Assembly: GCA_964488685.1 (NCBI GenBank)
Contig: CAZAVY010000025.1
Span: 1 to 34,534 of the forward strand
Length of the DNA stretch: 34,534 nucleotides
Source: GCA-001735895 sp964488685
GTDB lineage: Bacteria > Pseudomonadota > Gammaproteobacteria > GCA-001735895
Direction of reading: 5' to 3'
Below are positions 23,966 through 32,225 of the stretch, piece by piece. The position numbers and the translations under genes are program-made. The notes beneath the pieces are model-generated. The model was not told the DNA's origin. It ran no database searches and saw only the letters and a list, made by a program, of their open reading frames with translations. Every line of letters starts with the position of its first letter. The stretch's first letter is position 1.

Positions 23966-24709
23966 CTAGTGAGCTCCGAGGTAGGCATCGATAACATTCT
24001 GGTTGTTCTGAATCTCGTCGGGCGCGCCCTGCGCCAGCAATTCACCATGGGCCAGACAGTAGATTGTATGGGCCATATTCATGATGACGCGCATATTGTG
24101 CTCGATGATGAACAGGGTGATGCCGAATTCCGTATTGGCGCGCTTGAGTCGGTCGATCAAACCATTGATTAAAGTCGGATTGATCCCGGCCGTGGGTTCG
24201 TCGAGTAGCAGGCAGGTCGGTTCATTCATCAGCGCCATCGCGAATTCGAGCAACTTTTGCTGGCCGAAGGACAGGTCGCCGCTTTTCAGCAATCTTTTTT
24301 CGTAAAGCCCGACGAACTCGAGCAGATGATCGGCGCGTTCGTAATCTTCCCGGGTATTTTTTTTCAACGCATCCCAGATGCTCATCTTACGATGCGGCAT
24401 TGATATCAGCATATTCTCGACGCCGTTCATCGCGCCGTAAATGCGTGTCTGCTGGAAGGTTCGCAACATTCCCCGCCTTGCAATCTGTTGTACCGGCAAA
24501 CGCGATATTTCCTCACCTTCGAACTGGATCGATCCCGAATCAATGGGATGATAACCGACGATGGAATTAAACAGAGTTGTTTTTCCCGAGCCGTTTGGTC
24601 CGATCAGTCCGGTAACGGTTCCGGTTTTTACGCTTAAGGATACATTGTGATTCGCAACCACCCCGCCAAAGGATTTGGACACATTCCGGACGTCTATAAT
24701 TGCGGTCAT
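23966..24709 (-). CDS. livG: Branched-chain-type amino acid ABC transporter, ATP-binding protein LivG
   Basis: A 247-residue ABC ATPase with Walker A G-P-N-G-S-G-K-T-T, signature L-S-F-G-Q-Q-K, Walker B C-L-L-L-D-E-P-T-A-G, and switch I-I-E-H-N-M. The C-terminus has the BCA_ABC_TP_C-type tail (G-A-P-D-E-I-Q-N-N). The ATG overlaps the livM stop by 4 bp (ATGA). It pairs with LivF as the heterodimeric motor in the cytoplasm. Confidence 0.92.
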   Translation of the reverse strand: MTAIIDVRNVSKSFGGVVANHNVSLSVKTGTVTGLIGPNGSGKTTLFNSIVGYHPIDSGSIQFEGEEISRLPVQQIARRGMLRTFQQTRIYGAMNGVENMLISMPHRKMSIWDALKKNTREDYERADHLLEFVGLYEKRLLKSGDLSFGQQKLLEFAMALMNEPTCLLLDEPTAGINPTLINGLIDRLKRANTEFGITLFIIEHNMRVIMNMAHTIYCLAHGELLAQGAPDEIQNNQNVIDAYLGAH

Positions 24710-25743
24710 TTGGTTCCTTCTGCCATTTTTTCATCCACCCGGATACCAAACCAGTCAGGGCGTTTATGCATTAACCAGCCCATGACGCCATCCTGGAAAT
24801 AAACCACGGTGACGACAATCAGCGCACCGAGCGCAACCCACTGCCAGCCGAGGAAGTAATTCCAGGTCACCTCCTTGAACAAATGGAATAAAATCGCACC
24901 GATAACAGGCCCCCAGAGGGTCCCCTTGCCGCCGAGCAACACGCAGACCACCATGAAAATACCCAGGTTGATAGTCTGGTAGGCGGACTCCAGGGGTTCG
25001 AAATGAATCAATTGAAAGGCAGATATACCACCGGCCACGCCGACGAAAAAAGCCGCCATGGCCCAGGTGATGAGTTTATATCGCAGCGTGTGGATCCCCA
25101 TCGCATCGGCCTTTTCCTCATCGTCGCGAATCGCGTTGATCGCCGCGCCGAAGCGGGTCGTATACAACCATTTAACGAAAACGAAAACACTGACACCGAC
25201 CGTCGCAAACAAAAAGTAAAAGAAGATTTTGCCGGTATCGAGGTCGCCCGGGTACACCGGCAAGGCAATGCCCTGCCCACCGCCGACCCATTCCCAGTTG
25301 GAAACCAGCTCGCCGCCGGCGATGGCCACACCCAGCGTGCCGATCGCGAAATACGGCCCGCGCAGGCCAAAAGTAAGGTAGCCAATCAATACCGCGGTGA
25401 TAGAACAAAACAGGCCCGCTCCGAGGATGCCGAGAAACAATCCGCCGAAATACTGTGCATCGGTAAACTCGTAGATACCACCACCCGCGGCATTGGTGTA
25501 GCTACCGATATCGTACACCTGGCCGATAGAAATCAACGCCGCGACATACATGCCGGTGCCGTAAAAGAAGATATTACCGAGCGAGTTATACCCCATTTGC
25601 CCGCCGGTCATATCCCAGGTCAATGCGACGATGATCATTAACCACAAGGTTGCCAACTGGGTGCCAAAAGCCGGGAAGGCAAACGGGGCGATGAAGGTAA
25701 AAGCCAGGATCAGCGCATACAAAATATTTTTGTTTTTAGTCAT
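24706..25743 (-). CDS. livM: Branched-chain-type amino acid ABC transporter, permease LivM
   Basis: A 345-residue inner-membrane permease with many hydrophobic segments and the cytoplasmic coupling loop A-I-R-D-D-E-E-K-A-D-A-M-G-I. G-P-Y-F-A-I-G-T-L-G-V-A and G-G-K-G-T-L-W-G-P-V-I-G-A are typical of LivM. It lies 10 bp after livH and overlaps livG by 4 bp. Confidence 0.92.
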   Translation of the reverse strand: MTKNKNILYALILAFTFIAPFAFPAFGTQLATLWLMIIVALTWDMTGGQMGYNSLGNIFFYGTGMYVAALISIGQVYDIGSYTNAAGGGIYEFTDAQYFGGLFLGILGAGLFCSITAVLIGYLTFGLRGPYFAIGTLGVAIAGGELVSNWEWVGGGQGIALPVYPGDLDTGKIFFYFLFATVGVSVFVFVKWLYTTRFGAAINAIRDDEEKADAMGIHTLRYKLITWAMAAFFVGVAGGISAFQLIHFEPLESAYQTINLGIFMVVCVLLGGKGTLWGPVIGAILFHLFKEVTWNYFLGWQWVALGALIVVTVVYFQDGVMGWLMHKRPDWFGIRVDEKMAEGTK

Positions 25744-25753
25744 TAGTTTGCGC

Positions 25754-26665
25754 CTACTTCAATACCTGCCGGTTACGCTGTTGCTGGATCATGCGAATGA
25801 GCAGTACCAGCAATAGCAACAGCACCGCAATTGCCTGCTGGTAGCTGATACCGAAAATATGTGCGCCGTATTGTTCGAATACTCCGATACCCAGGCCCGC
25901 CGCAATGACACCCGGCAGATTACCGAGGCCCGCCGCGGTGACTATAACGAAGGCGCGAATGGCGTAGGAGATTCCATAAAACGGCTGTATCAACCAGACC
26001 ATGACGATAATCGCCCCGGCCGCGCCGCAAATGGCCGAATTCAGCGAAAAAGTAAAGCTGTATACCTTCTCGGTGTCGATTCCCATCACGCGCGCCGCAC
26101 GCGCATCCTGTGCGGTTGCCCGGATCGCCTGGCCCATGCGGCTCGATTTCATAAATATGACCACGCCCACCGCCAATGATGCAGCCATCAGAACACCGAT
26201 TAATTTTGCAATTGGAATATTGATAATTCCGTCGAAAAAATAAAGCGTTTCATAATCGAGATCGACGCTTTGGGTATCCGAACCAAATAACAGATTCATG
26301 ATTTGCGCCATCATGATCGCAAGACCGAAGGTCGCCAGTAAAGAGGTAAACAGATCGCGCTCGATCACCCGCGAAATGACCAGCTTATAGACTACCCAGC
26401 CGATGCCCCACATCACGATAAATGCGGCCGGAACCCCGAGCAACGCCGGAAATCCTTGCTGCACCAACCACCAGGATACATAGCCTCCGGCGATGACGAA
26501 ATCGCCCTGGGCCAGGTTCTTGACGTTCATCACGCCCCATACCAACGCCAGGCCGTAGGCGGCGAGCGCAAACAGCGCACCGATCATTATTCCATCGAGA
26601 ACAATTTTCAGATTCACGATCGGGAATTCGATCAACAGGGAAAGATTACCTAGAATTTGATCCAT
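25754..26665 (-). CDS. livH: Branched-chain-type amino acid ABC transporter, permease LivH
   Basis: A 303-residue inner-membrane permease: G-A-L-F-A-L-A-A-Y-G-L-A-L-V-W-G-V-M near the N-terminus, coupling loop A-I-R-A-T-A-Q-D-A-R-A-A-R-V-M-G-I, and G-L-G-N-L-P-G-V-I. It follows livK after an 85-bp gap that contains a strong terminator hairpin, so its expression depends on read-through or on an unseen second promoter. Confidence 0.92.
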   Translation of the reverse strand: MDQILGNLSLLIEFPIVNLKIVLDGIMIGALFALAAYGLALVWGVMNVKNLAQGDFVIAGGYVSWWLVQQGFPALLGVPAAFIVMWGIGWVVYKLVISRVIERDLFTSLLATFGLAIMMAQIMNLLFGSDTQSVDLDYETLYFFDGIINIPIAKLIGVLMAASLAVGVVIFMKSSRMGQAIRATAQDARAARVMGIDTEKVYSFTFSLNSAICGAAGAIIVMVWLIQPFYGISYAIRAFVIVTAAGLGNLPGVIAAGLGIGVFEQYGAHIFGISYQQAIAVLLLLLVLLIRMIQQQRNRQVLK

Positions 26666-26692
26666 GGGGATTTAGCTTTGCTATAGAATGGC

Positions 26693-26729
26693 AAAAAAAA
26701 ACAGGATGCCGGCAATGCCGGCATCCTGT
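26693..26729 (-). terminator. Strong rho-independent terminator between livK and livH
   Basis: A 13-bp perfect stem, ACAGGATGCCGGC with its complement (26701-26713 and 26717-26729), a 3-nt loop, and on the minus strand an 8-base T-run (A-run at 26693-26700). It lies 22 bp after the livK stop. Partial termination here would make the binding protein in excess over the membrane components, a common logic for ABC importers. Confidence 0.85.
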
Positions 26730-26750
26730 TCGAGTTTACTGTTGCAACAC

Positions 26751-27974
26751 CTAATTGCGTGGCCAGTTCAACTTGTGCGACGCAAACTCCGAGGGTGCGA
26801 CCACGTTATATTTTCCATTCTGGATCTGGCGCAATACCATCGGTTTGGCGATATTGTTGCCTGCGGGTGAGAACTTGATGCCACCGTAGAAAGTCTTCAT
26901 ATCGGTTTTCGCTATCGCATCACGCACTTTTTCCTTATCGAGGGATCCGGCACGTTCAAAGGCATCCTTGAATACGTAAACCGCTGCGGAGGCCTGGGCA
27001 GTCTGGTAAGGCACCTTCTTGGTTTTATACTCAGGATAAGCGCCTTTGAAACCCATTTCGTACTCCGCCGCAGTTCCAAATATCGGATCGCTGTAAGACA
27101 GGGTTTCCGACCACTGGGTCGAACAGAGAAAGTCATTCGCAGCGTCGCCAAACTTGCCGGTGACATCCGCTGCTTCACAATGCGTTATTGCGATCATCGG
27201 TACCTTGACATCTTGCTCCTCGATTTGACGTACGGCCGTTGCTGCGCCCTTGGAGTGACCGCTGACGATGAGTACATCGGGTTTGAGCAATTTAACCTTG
27301 GTTAGAATGGCGCTCATATCCGACAGATCGCGCGGCAGTCTTTCATCGACCACTACTTTCATGCCGTACCTGGCCGCATCTTCCGATACACCGGCCCGGA
27401 TATCCAGCGAGAATGGATCGTTTTCTACCGCGATAGCCACGGTAACCGAAGAGGGGGACTTGCCCTGTTCCTTCGCTTTTTCGGCGGCCAGTGATATGGC
27501 GGAAGCGAGATACTGCTCTGAAGTCGATAATACCGCGAACAGGTACTTATAGCCCTTGTTGAACAACGAGCGTGACGCGCCCTCCGCTTCGACCATCGGG
27601 ATCTTGTACTTTTCGGTAATTGGCGCGATTGCCTTGGTCAGACCCGATGAATAGGGTCCCAGCATGTATTGCACCTTGTCCTGGCTGATCAGCCGTTCCG
27701 CGAGCGTCGCGCCACGGTCGCCCTTGGACTCGTCATCGTAATAAATTACCTTGAAGTTATAGCATTTGCCGTCGACCGTGACGCCGCCGTGTTCCTTGAT
27801 TTTGGATACCGCGTAATCGTATCCGTTTTTAGCGTGGACACCATTGGTCGCGTACTTTCCGGTCAGGGAAATTGCCGATCCGATCACTATTTCACCGCAG
27901 GCCGCGAGGCTGGTTTGTGAAAACAATAGCGTGAAGGCCGCCATCAGGGTCGATAGCATGGATAGTTTTTTCAT
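26751..27974 (-). CDS. livK: Periplasmic amino-acid-binding protein, LivK/HAAT family
   Basis: A 407-residue type I periplasmic binding protein. It has a Sec signal peptide (M-K-K-L-S-M-L-S-T-L-M-A-A-F-T-L-L-F, cleavage near S-L-A-A), then I-V-I-G-S-A-I-S-L-T-G-K-Y-A, G-P-Y-S-S-G-L-T-K-A-I and the hinge regions of the Peripla_BP_6 fold. The ligand could be a branched-chain or other amino acid, or another small amide; gene order K-H-M-G-F alone does not decide this. It is the first gene of the operon, with GGAGGAG just upstream of the ATG. Confidence 0.9.
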   Translation of the reverse strand: MKKLSMLSTLMAAFTLLFSQTSLAACGEIVIGSAISLTGKYATNGVHAKNGYDYAVSKIKEHGGVTVDGKCYNFKVIYYDDESKGDRGATLAERLISQDKVQYMLGPYSSGLTKAIAPITEKYKIPMVEAEGASRSLFNKGYKYLFAVLSTSEQYLASAISLAAEKAKEQGKSPSSVTVAIAVENDPFSLDIRAGVSEDAARYGMKVVVDERLPRDLSDMSAILTKVKLLKPDVLIVSGHSKGAATAVRQIEEQDVKVPMIAITHCEAADVTGKFGDAANDFLCSTQWSETLSYSDPIFGTAAEYEMGFKGAYPEYKTKKVPYQTAQASAAVYVFKDAFERAGSLDKEKVRDAIAKTDMKTFYGGIKFSPAGNNIAKPMVLRQIQNGKYNVVAPSEFASHKLNWPRN

Positions 27975-27997
27975 GTTGCTCCTCCGATTGTCGAGCT

Positions 27998-28012
27998 GCA
28001 GTTATAAACTGC
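27998..28012. promoter_or_regulatory. Dyad in the livK leader
   Basis: GCAGTT-ATA-AACTGC is a perfect 6-bp dyad about 20-25 nt downstream of the predicted transcription start and about 13 nt upstream of the GGAGGAG ribosome-binding site. It could be an operator or a small leader hairpin. Confidence 0.4.
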
Positions 28013-28032
28013 GTTTTTAGCTTTGAACCGCG

Positions 28033-28061
28033 ATTCTATGCTGTCTTCACTAGCATCGCAA
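28033..28061 (-). promoter_or_regulatory. Predicted sigma70 promoter of livK
   Basis: On the minus strand TTGCGA (complement of 28056-28061) and TAGAAT (complement of 28033-28038) are separated by 17 bp. The 5' leader would be about 50 nt. Confidence 0.5.
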
Positions 28062-28134
28062 GCCAAGCCAAATCATAAAATCTTGTTTCTGTCCGATTAA
28101 CATTCTACGCATAAATTCCAGCATGCTGCACCTC

Positions 28135-28210
28135 CGTCATTGCGGCATGCTTTTAGCCGAAATCTAGTCTTGAAACTCCGGATCCCGGCTAAAAGCATGC
28201 CGCAATGACG
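28135..28210. repeat. Perfect 25-bp inverted repeat, REP-like, between fumarase and liv operons
   Basis: The arm at 28135-28159 (beginning CGTCATTGCGGCATGC and ending TTTTAGCCG) is repeated in exact inverse orientation at 28186-28210, with a 26-nt centre. The arm is reminiscent of the GTCATTCCCGC...GGGAATC intergenic palindromes of many proteobacteria. It lies 15 bp beyond the fumarase beta stop and may also stop or stabilise that transcript. Confidence 0.75.
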
Positions 28211-28224
28211 CAGTCTGACAAAGG

Positions 28225-28905
28225 CTATATAAGCTCGTCTTCGCGATCGTCGGTTTCACCGAAACGGCTCAGCGCCGGTGCTTTCAAACCCTCGTATAGT
28301 TTTCCAATGTTGGCGTTGATCAATTTCCCGTGTTGCTCGAACAGGCTGTTTCCCTCGAGGTCGCTTTCAACGATGAATGGGCCGAAATTCTCCACCTCGA
28401 AAATCCACATCGCCTGGGCATTACCCAGTTCTTCGATCCAGTGCACGGCCCTGACTCCCCTGATGCCCCGTCCCAACAATGCACCGGTACCGTAACCGAC
28501 CGTAGTCAGGTAGATCGCACCGGCAGGAACCAGGATATCGCGATAGTCCTCGACTGACATACCGCCCTTGCCAATAATTACCCTGGCCTGTGATTTTTCC
28601 AACCAGGCCGCCATCCAATTGGAAAAACGAAAACTCGCGGTTGCGGTCACACCACCAATGTTAAAACTACCATCGTCCTCGATCGCCGCCGCGGGCGAGC
28701 AGTGAAAGTTAACATTACTTAGTTCGGATAATCCTGCCGGTAAATCCGCACCTTGTTCAAGCACTTTTTTATAAACGCCCTCGCGCCCGGTATAAATCAC
28801 ACCGTCGAGATAAACAACGGTGCCGATCTCGAGTCCGTCCAGGTCCCGATCCTGGATCGGAAGCTTTATCCGGACTGTTTTTCGTTGTGCTTGTGTGTTG
28901 ACCAT
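28225..28905 (-). CDS. Class I fumarate hydratase / L-tartrate dehydratase-type, beta subunit
   Basis: A 226-residue protein matching the C-terminal (Fumerase_C) half of class I fumarases or TtdB: G-T-V-V-Y-L-D-G-V-I-Y-T-G-R-E-G, H-C-S-P-A, I-G-K-G-G-M and A-V-H-W-I-E-E-L-G. With the alpha subunit it reversibly hydrates fumarate to malate, or dehydrates tartrate. Its ATG lies 40 bp inside the alpha gene, so the two are translationally coupled. The association with Sdh genes favours fumarase. Confidence 0.88.
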   Translation of the reverse strand: MVNTQAQRKTVRIKLPIQDRDLDGLEIGTVVYLDGVIYTGREGVYKKVLEQGADLPAGLSELSNVNFHCSPAAAIEDDGSFNIGGVTATASFRFSNWMAAWLEKSQARVIIGKGGMSVEDYRDILVPAGAIYLTTVGYGTGALLGRGIRGVRAVHWIEELGNAQAMWIFEVENFGPFIVESDLEGNSLFEQHGKLINANIGKLYEGLKAPALSRFGETDDREDELI

Positions 28906-29837
28906 TCGACTGTCTCTCTACGCAGGTAAGGGGTGAACCACTGGGGATCATGGCGATACTCGCACCTGCCGTCGGCATCGATACGCACCGTGGCGCGCCG
29001 TGACGACAGGCAAAACGTGTGGACACTCATCGGCATGCCGCCGGTATGGGTAAAACCGACCTCGATATGGCAATCGGCGACCATGGCGTTGCCGACAAAA
29101 CCCATCGCGCCCATACCGATACTGTTGCCCATTTTTTTCAATTCGATTTCGAGTTCGGCAATTTTCGAATCAGGATTACGATTCCCCACTACCCGCAGAC
29201 AGGCGGCCTGCTTGCCGAGTACCATGGTAATGTCCTTGGCGCCTCCGAGGCCAATGCCGACGATTGCGGGTTGGCAAGCAAGACCGCGCTTGCCGAAAGC
29301 GATCAAGGTGTCGAGGAAAAAGCGTTTGATGCCGTCGATTCCATCGCCGGGAAACAGCATGCGGTAATCGGTGCCGAACAGCCCGCCCTTGTGCACCGTG
29401 GTAATGTCGATCCAGTCCACATCCGGCTCAAAACTCCAGTCTATTTCAGGTGAATTGATACCGATATTGTTGTTGTGATCGGTGCGCCACAGCGGGTGTA
29501 CCCGGTTCGGGCGCAACGGAATATCGTGCGTCGCCTTTGCGGTAGCACTGCGCAGCGCGCGTTCAAGCCCGATGATCCCATCGCCGAGCCGAGCGTTATT
29601 CCCGAGCTTGACGTAATACCGCGGCAAGCCGGTATCGGCACACATCGGACGTCGATCTTCGCTCGCGGCATTCCAATTGTCCATCATGGTCTGCAGTACG
29701 AAACAGGAAAGGTCGCCCTGCTCCCACTTCGCCATGTCTTCGATACCCTGCCGGTAATCCGGTGGTATATCGATTGCGGCATTGGCCATGATTTGCTGCG
29801 CTGCATTTTCAATGGTTTGATAATCAATCATTTTCAA
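28866..29837 (-). CDS. Class I fumarate hydratase / L-tartrate dehydratase-type, alpha subunit
   Basis: A 323-residue Fumerase-family protein. The three [4Fe-4S] Cys are visible in P-M-C-A-D-T-G, G-L-A-C-Q-P-A-I-V-G-I-G and Q-A-A-C-L-R-V-V-G. K-G-G-L-F-G-T-D-Y and M-G-N-S-I-G-M-G-A-M-G are conserved family segments. The iron-sulfur cluster makes the enzyme oxygen-sensitive. The start overlaps sdhA; a second ATG at 29831 is possible. Fumarase rather than tartrate dehydratase is inferred from the sdh context. Confidence 0.88.
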   Translation of the reverse strand: MKMIDYQTIENAAQQIMANAAIDIPPDYRQGIEDMAKWEQGDLSCFVLQTMMDNWNAASEDRRPMCADTGLPRYYVKLGNNARLGDGIIGLERALRSATAKATHDIPLRPNRVHPLWRTDHNNNIGINSPEIDWSFEPDVDWIDITTVHKGGLFGTDYRMLFPGDGIDGIKRFFLDTLIAFGKRGLACQPAIVGIGLGGAKDITMVLGKQAACLRVVGNRNPDSKIAELEIELKKMGNSIGMGAMGFVGNAMVADCHIEVGFTHTGGMPMSVHTFCLSSRRATVRIDADGRCEYRHDPQWFTPYLRRETVEWSTHKHNEKQSG

Positions 29838-31545
29838 TTAGGGACTCACCCGGTTTAACGATAGAAAAAATAACGGGTTGGTGCTCAACCCGCACCGCTT
29901 CCCGGTCGAGGCGTGCAACCGTGAAATAGGATTCTTCGAGGCTGCCGACATCTGCAAAATCTTCACGATAGTGGGCACCGCGTGAATTTTCGCGCGAAAA
30001 GGCCGCCGCCGCAATAACCCCGGAAACCTCGATCAGGTTATGCAAATTGAGCCAGTCGTGCCAGCTCAAATTAAACACTCGGTTGTCTACCGCTAGCCCG
30101 GTTGCCAGCAGTTCCGATTTTAACGCGGCCAGTTGCTCCTGTGACTGCCTGATTCCGCTGGCATCGCGTAATACCCCGACGCCATCCCACATCAGATCCA
30201 ACAGTCGATCTCGAATCGAATTGATGTCACCGGGAACCTGCTGAAAAGGCGCCAGGGCCTGCTCGATCGCGGCTTCGATGACTCGGTAGTCCGGATCAAC
30301 CCAGTAATTTTGTGAGCCTGCCTGAGCTGCCATTTCATCACCGGCAATTCCGCCAAAAACGGTGGAATTGGCGACACCGTTGCCGCCGAGGCGATTGGCG
30401 CCATGCGCACCCCCGGCATCCTCGCCGGCAACGAACAGACCCGGCATAGCGGTCCGGGTATCAGCTGTGACCACGACTCCACCCATCAGGTAATGCGCGG
30501 TCGGCACTACTTCCACGCGCCCAGCGGCGAGGTCAAAGCCACAATCGGCACAGCGTTTGACCATGCCGGGAAACTTTTGCGCAACCCGCTCCGGGTCCAG
30601 GTGACTCATTGCAATGTAAACACCGCCGTTTGGCGTGGTGCGGCCGGCCCGCATTTCGGTGTAAATGGCGCGGCTGACGATATCACGCGTCGCGCGTTCA
30701 GCGTCAACATCATAGTTGTGCATGAAGCGCCCGCCGCTACCGTCGAGCAGATGACCACCGGCGCCACGCAGGCCTTCTTCGAGCACGGTTCCGGTCATTC
30801 GTGTATCGCGCCCGGCCAGCAACCCGGTCGGATGGAACTGCACCATTTCCATATCGCGTAAGCCGAGGCCAAGCCGCAACGCCATTGCCAACCCATCCAT
30901 CGACTTGTCTCCGGAGGGAGTATGGTAGCGATACATGGTGGGCCCGCCGCCGGTGGCCATGAGCACGGTTTTGGCCTGCACCACCCGAAATTCGCCGCTG
31001 CGCATGTCGACCATCAATACCCCGGCAAACACATCACCATCGCGTGACGGCAACAACGCAAGCGCACGATGCTCTTCCATCAGCTGCACCGGCAACGCAC
31101 GCACCTGTTCCATCAAACGGCTGATAATTTCGATCCCGGTAAGATCACCCTTGTGCACGGTACGATCAAAGGTCTGCCCGGCAAAGGCCTTGTGGTGTAA
31201 CGAACCGTCATCGTTGCGATCAAAAAAGCAACCCAGTTCATTTTCAAGTTCCTGCACGCGAATGACCGCGGTTTCGCACAGCCGCATCGCCATATCCTGA
31301 TCGGGTAACCACTTTCCGCCGTGAATCGTGTCCATGAAATGCCGTTCGACCGAATCGCCCGGACTCAAGGCCACGTTGTAACCGCCCTGAACCATGCGCG
31401 TACAACCGCACTTGCCCAGTAAACCCTTGACCGCGATGGTTATGTCGAGATCAGGGTTTGCCTGGCTCGCGTGCAACACCGCAAACAGGCCGGCACCGCC
31501 ACTGCCGAGGATGAGCACATCGGTTTTGAGGGTTTGAAATTCCAC
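29824..31545 (-). CDS. sdhA: Succinate dehydrogenase/fumarate reductase flavoprotein subunit
   Basis: A 573-residue FAD subunit with dinucleotide motif L-I-L-G-S-G-G-A-G-L, active-site segments Q-F-H-P-T-G and E-G-L-R-G-A-G, T-A-H-Y-L-M-G-G and the FAD region A-N-R-L-G-G-N-G. The GTG at 31545 is chosen because it overlaps the upstream anchor's TAG and gives the normal N-terminus. The residue that usually binds FAD covalently (His in R-S-H-T-x-x-A-Q-G-G) is Cys48 here, in G-C-T-R-M-V-Q-G-G, so FAD may be non-covalent or linked differently. Succinate oxidation versus fumarate reduction cannot be told from sequence. Confidence 0.9.
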   Translation of the reverse strand: MEFQTLKTDVLILGSGGAGLFAVLHASQANPDLDITIAVKGLLGKCGCTRMVQGGYNVALSPGDSVERHFMDTIHGGKWLPDQDMAMRLCETAVIRVQELENELGCFFDRNDDGSLHHKAFAGQTFDRTVHKGDLTGIEIISRLMEQVRALPVQLMEEHRALALLPSRDGDVFAGVLMVDMRSGEFRVVQAKTVLMATGGGPTMYRYHTPSGDKSMDGLAMALRLGLGLRDMEMVQFHPTGLLAGRDTRMTGTVLEEGLRGAGGHLLDGSGGRFMHNYDVDAERATRDIVSRAIYTEMRAGRTTPNGGVYIAMSHLDPERVAQKFPGMVKRCADCGFDLAAGRVEVVPTAHYLMGGVVVTADTRTAMPGLFVAGEDAGGAHGANRLGGNGVANSTVFGGIAGDEMAAQAGSQNYWVDPDYRVIEAAIEQALAPFQQVPGDINSIRDRLLDLMWDGVGVLRDASGIRQSQEQLAALKSELLATGLAVDNRVFNLSWHDWLNLHNLIEVSGVIAAAAFSRENSRGAHYREDFADVGSLEESYFTVARLDREAVRVEHQPVIFSIVKPGESLIEND

Positions 31546-31883
31546 TAAAAGGCCCGCAACAGAAAGCCACAAGCCACAAAGAAGGCCGCCGCGACGGCAA
31601 CCGCAGCATAGTTCTTCTGGCGGTTGCTCCAGGGCAGGTTTTCCAAAGCCAGCAGGCGCAAACCTCCGAAAAAATGTATCGCCAGCAGGAACACGAGGCC
31701 GAATTCGGCAACCTTCACCTGCGGCAAATCGCTCCAGCGCAGCAAACTATCCAGCCGGGATTCATCTCGTAGCGCGAGCCCGAGCACGTAAAAATGAAAG
31801 GGTAGAAACAACGCCAGCCCGAGTCCGGAGACGCGATGTAACACAAAGGCCAGGTACAGGGGCTGATTGCGATGTGCTTTCAC
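31545..31883 (-). CDS. sdhC: Succinate dehydrogenase/fumarate reductase membrane anchor (SdhC-like)
   Basis: About 112 residues with three transmembrane helices: Y-L-A-F-V-L-H-R-V-S-G (quinone/heme-site H-R-x-S-G motif), F-G-L-V-F-L-L-A-I-H-F-F-G-G and a final hydrophobic helix. GTG at 31881-31883 overlaps the preceding gene's TGA, matching the other junctions; a longer frame to 31988 runs inside that gene. With its partner anchor it would bind quinone and probably heme b. Confidence 0.8.
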   Translation of the reverse strand: MKAHRNQPLYLAFVLHRVSGLGLALFLPFHFYVLGLALRDESRLDSLLRWSDLPQVKVAEFGLVFLLAIHFFGGLRLLALENLPWSNRQKNYAAVAVAAAFFVACGFLLRAF

Positions 31884-32215
31884 GACGTAGCCACCACGGC
31901 CACTACCGCACGCAGTCCGGCAAACAGTAACCCGCCGAAACAGATCCAGCCCAGGCCGGCGAGCATCAACCCGCGTAGCTGCAGCCACTCGCGCGCGACC
32001 TTGCGCAAACCTATCGCTGCGTGTACCGATACCGCAATCACAAACACCCCGTAAACACTTCCCCAGAACAGACTGCCACGGGTACGCGAAAGTATCTCAC
32101 TGGCATCGAGCCCGCCTTGTATCGCGTAAATTATGAGCCCGAGATGCAATAGCACCAATGGCGCCATGATCGCGGCGCTGATCCTTTGTGCCAGATAAAG
32201 CCGAATTTCAAGCAT
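31880..32215 (-). CDS. Succinate dehydrogenase/fumarate reductase membrane anchor, second subunit
   Basis: A 111-residue, three-helix membrane protein: R-I-S-A-A-I-M-A-P-L-V-L-L-H-L-G-L-I-I-Y (possible heme His), V-F-V-I-A-V-S-V-H-A-A-I-G-L-R (second possible heme His) and a C-terminal helix. It lies 10 bp after sdhB and overlaps the SdhC-like gene by 4 bp. Two small anchors with conserved His suggest a two-anchor (type A/C) complex, but the exact type is uncertain. Confidence 0.75.
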   Translation of the reverse strand: MLEIRLYLAQRISAAIMAPLVLLHLGLIIYAIQGGLDASEILSRTRGSLFWGSVYGVFVIAVSVHAAIGLRKVAREWLQLRGLMLAGLGWICFGGLLFAGLRAVVAVVATS

Positions 32216-32225
32216 GCGGTTGTGG

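Noticed and set aside
23099..27974. Urea (urt) transporter instead of a Liv-type amino acid transporter
   Set aside because: No urease genes are adjacent, and the binding protein looks like a general amino-acid HAAT protein. The ligand nevertheless remains unproven.
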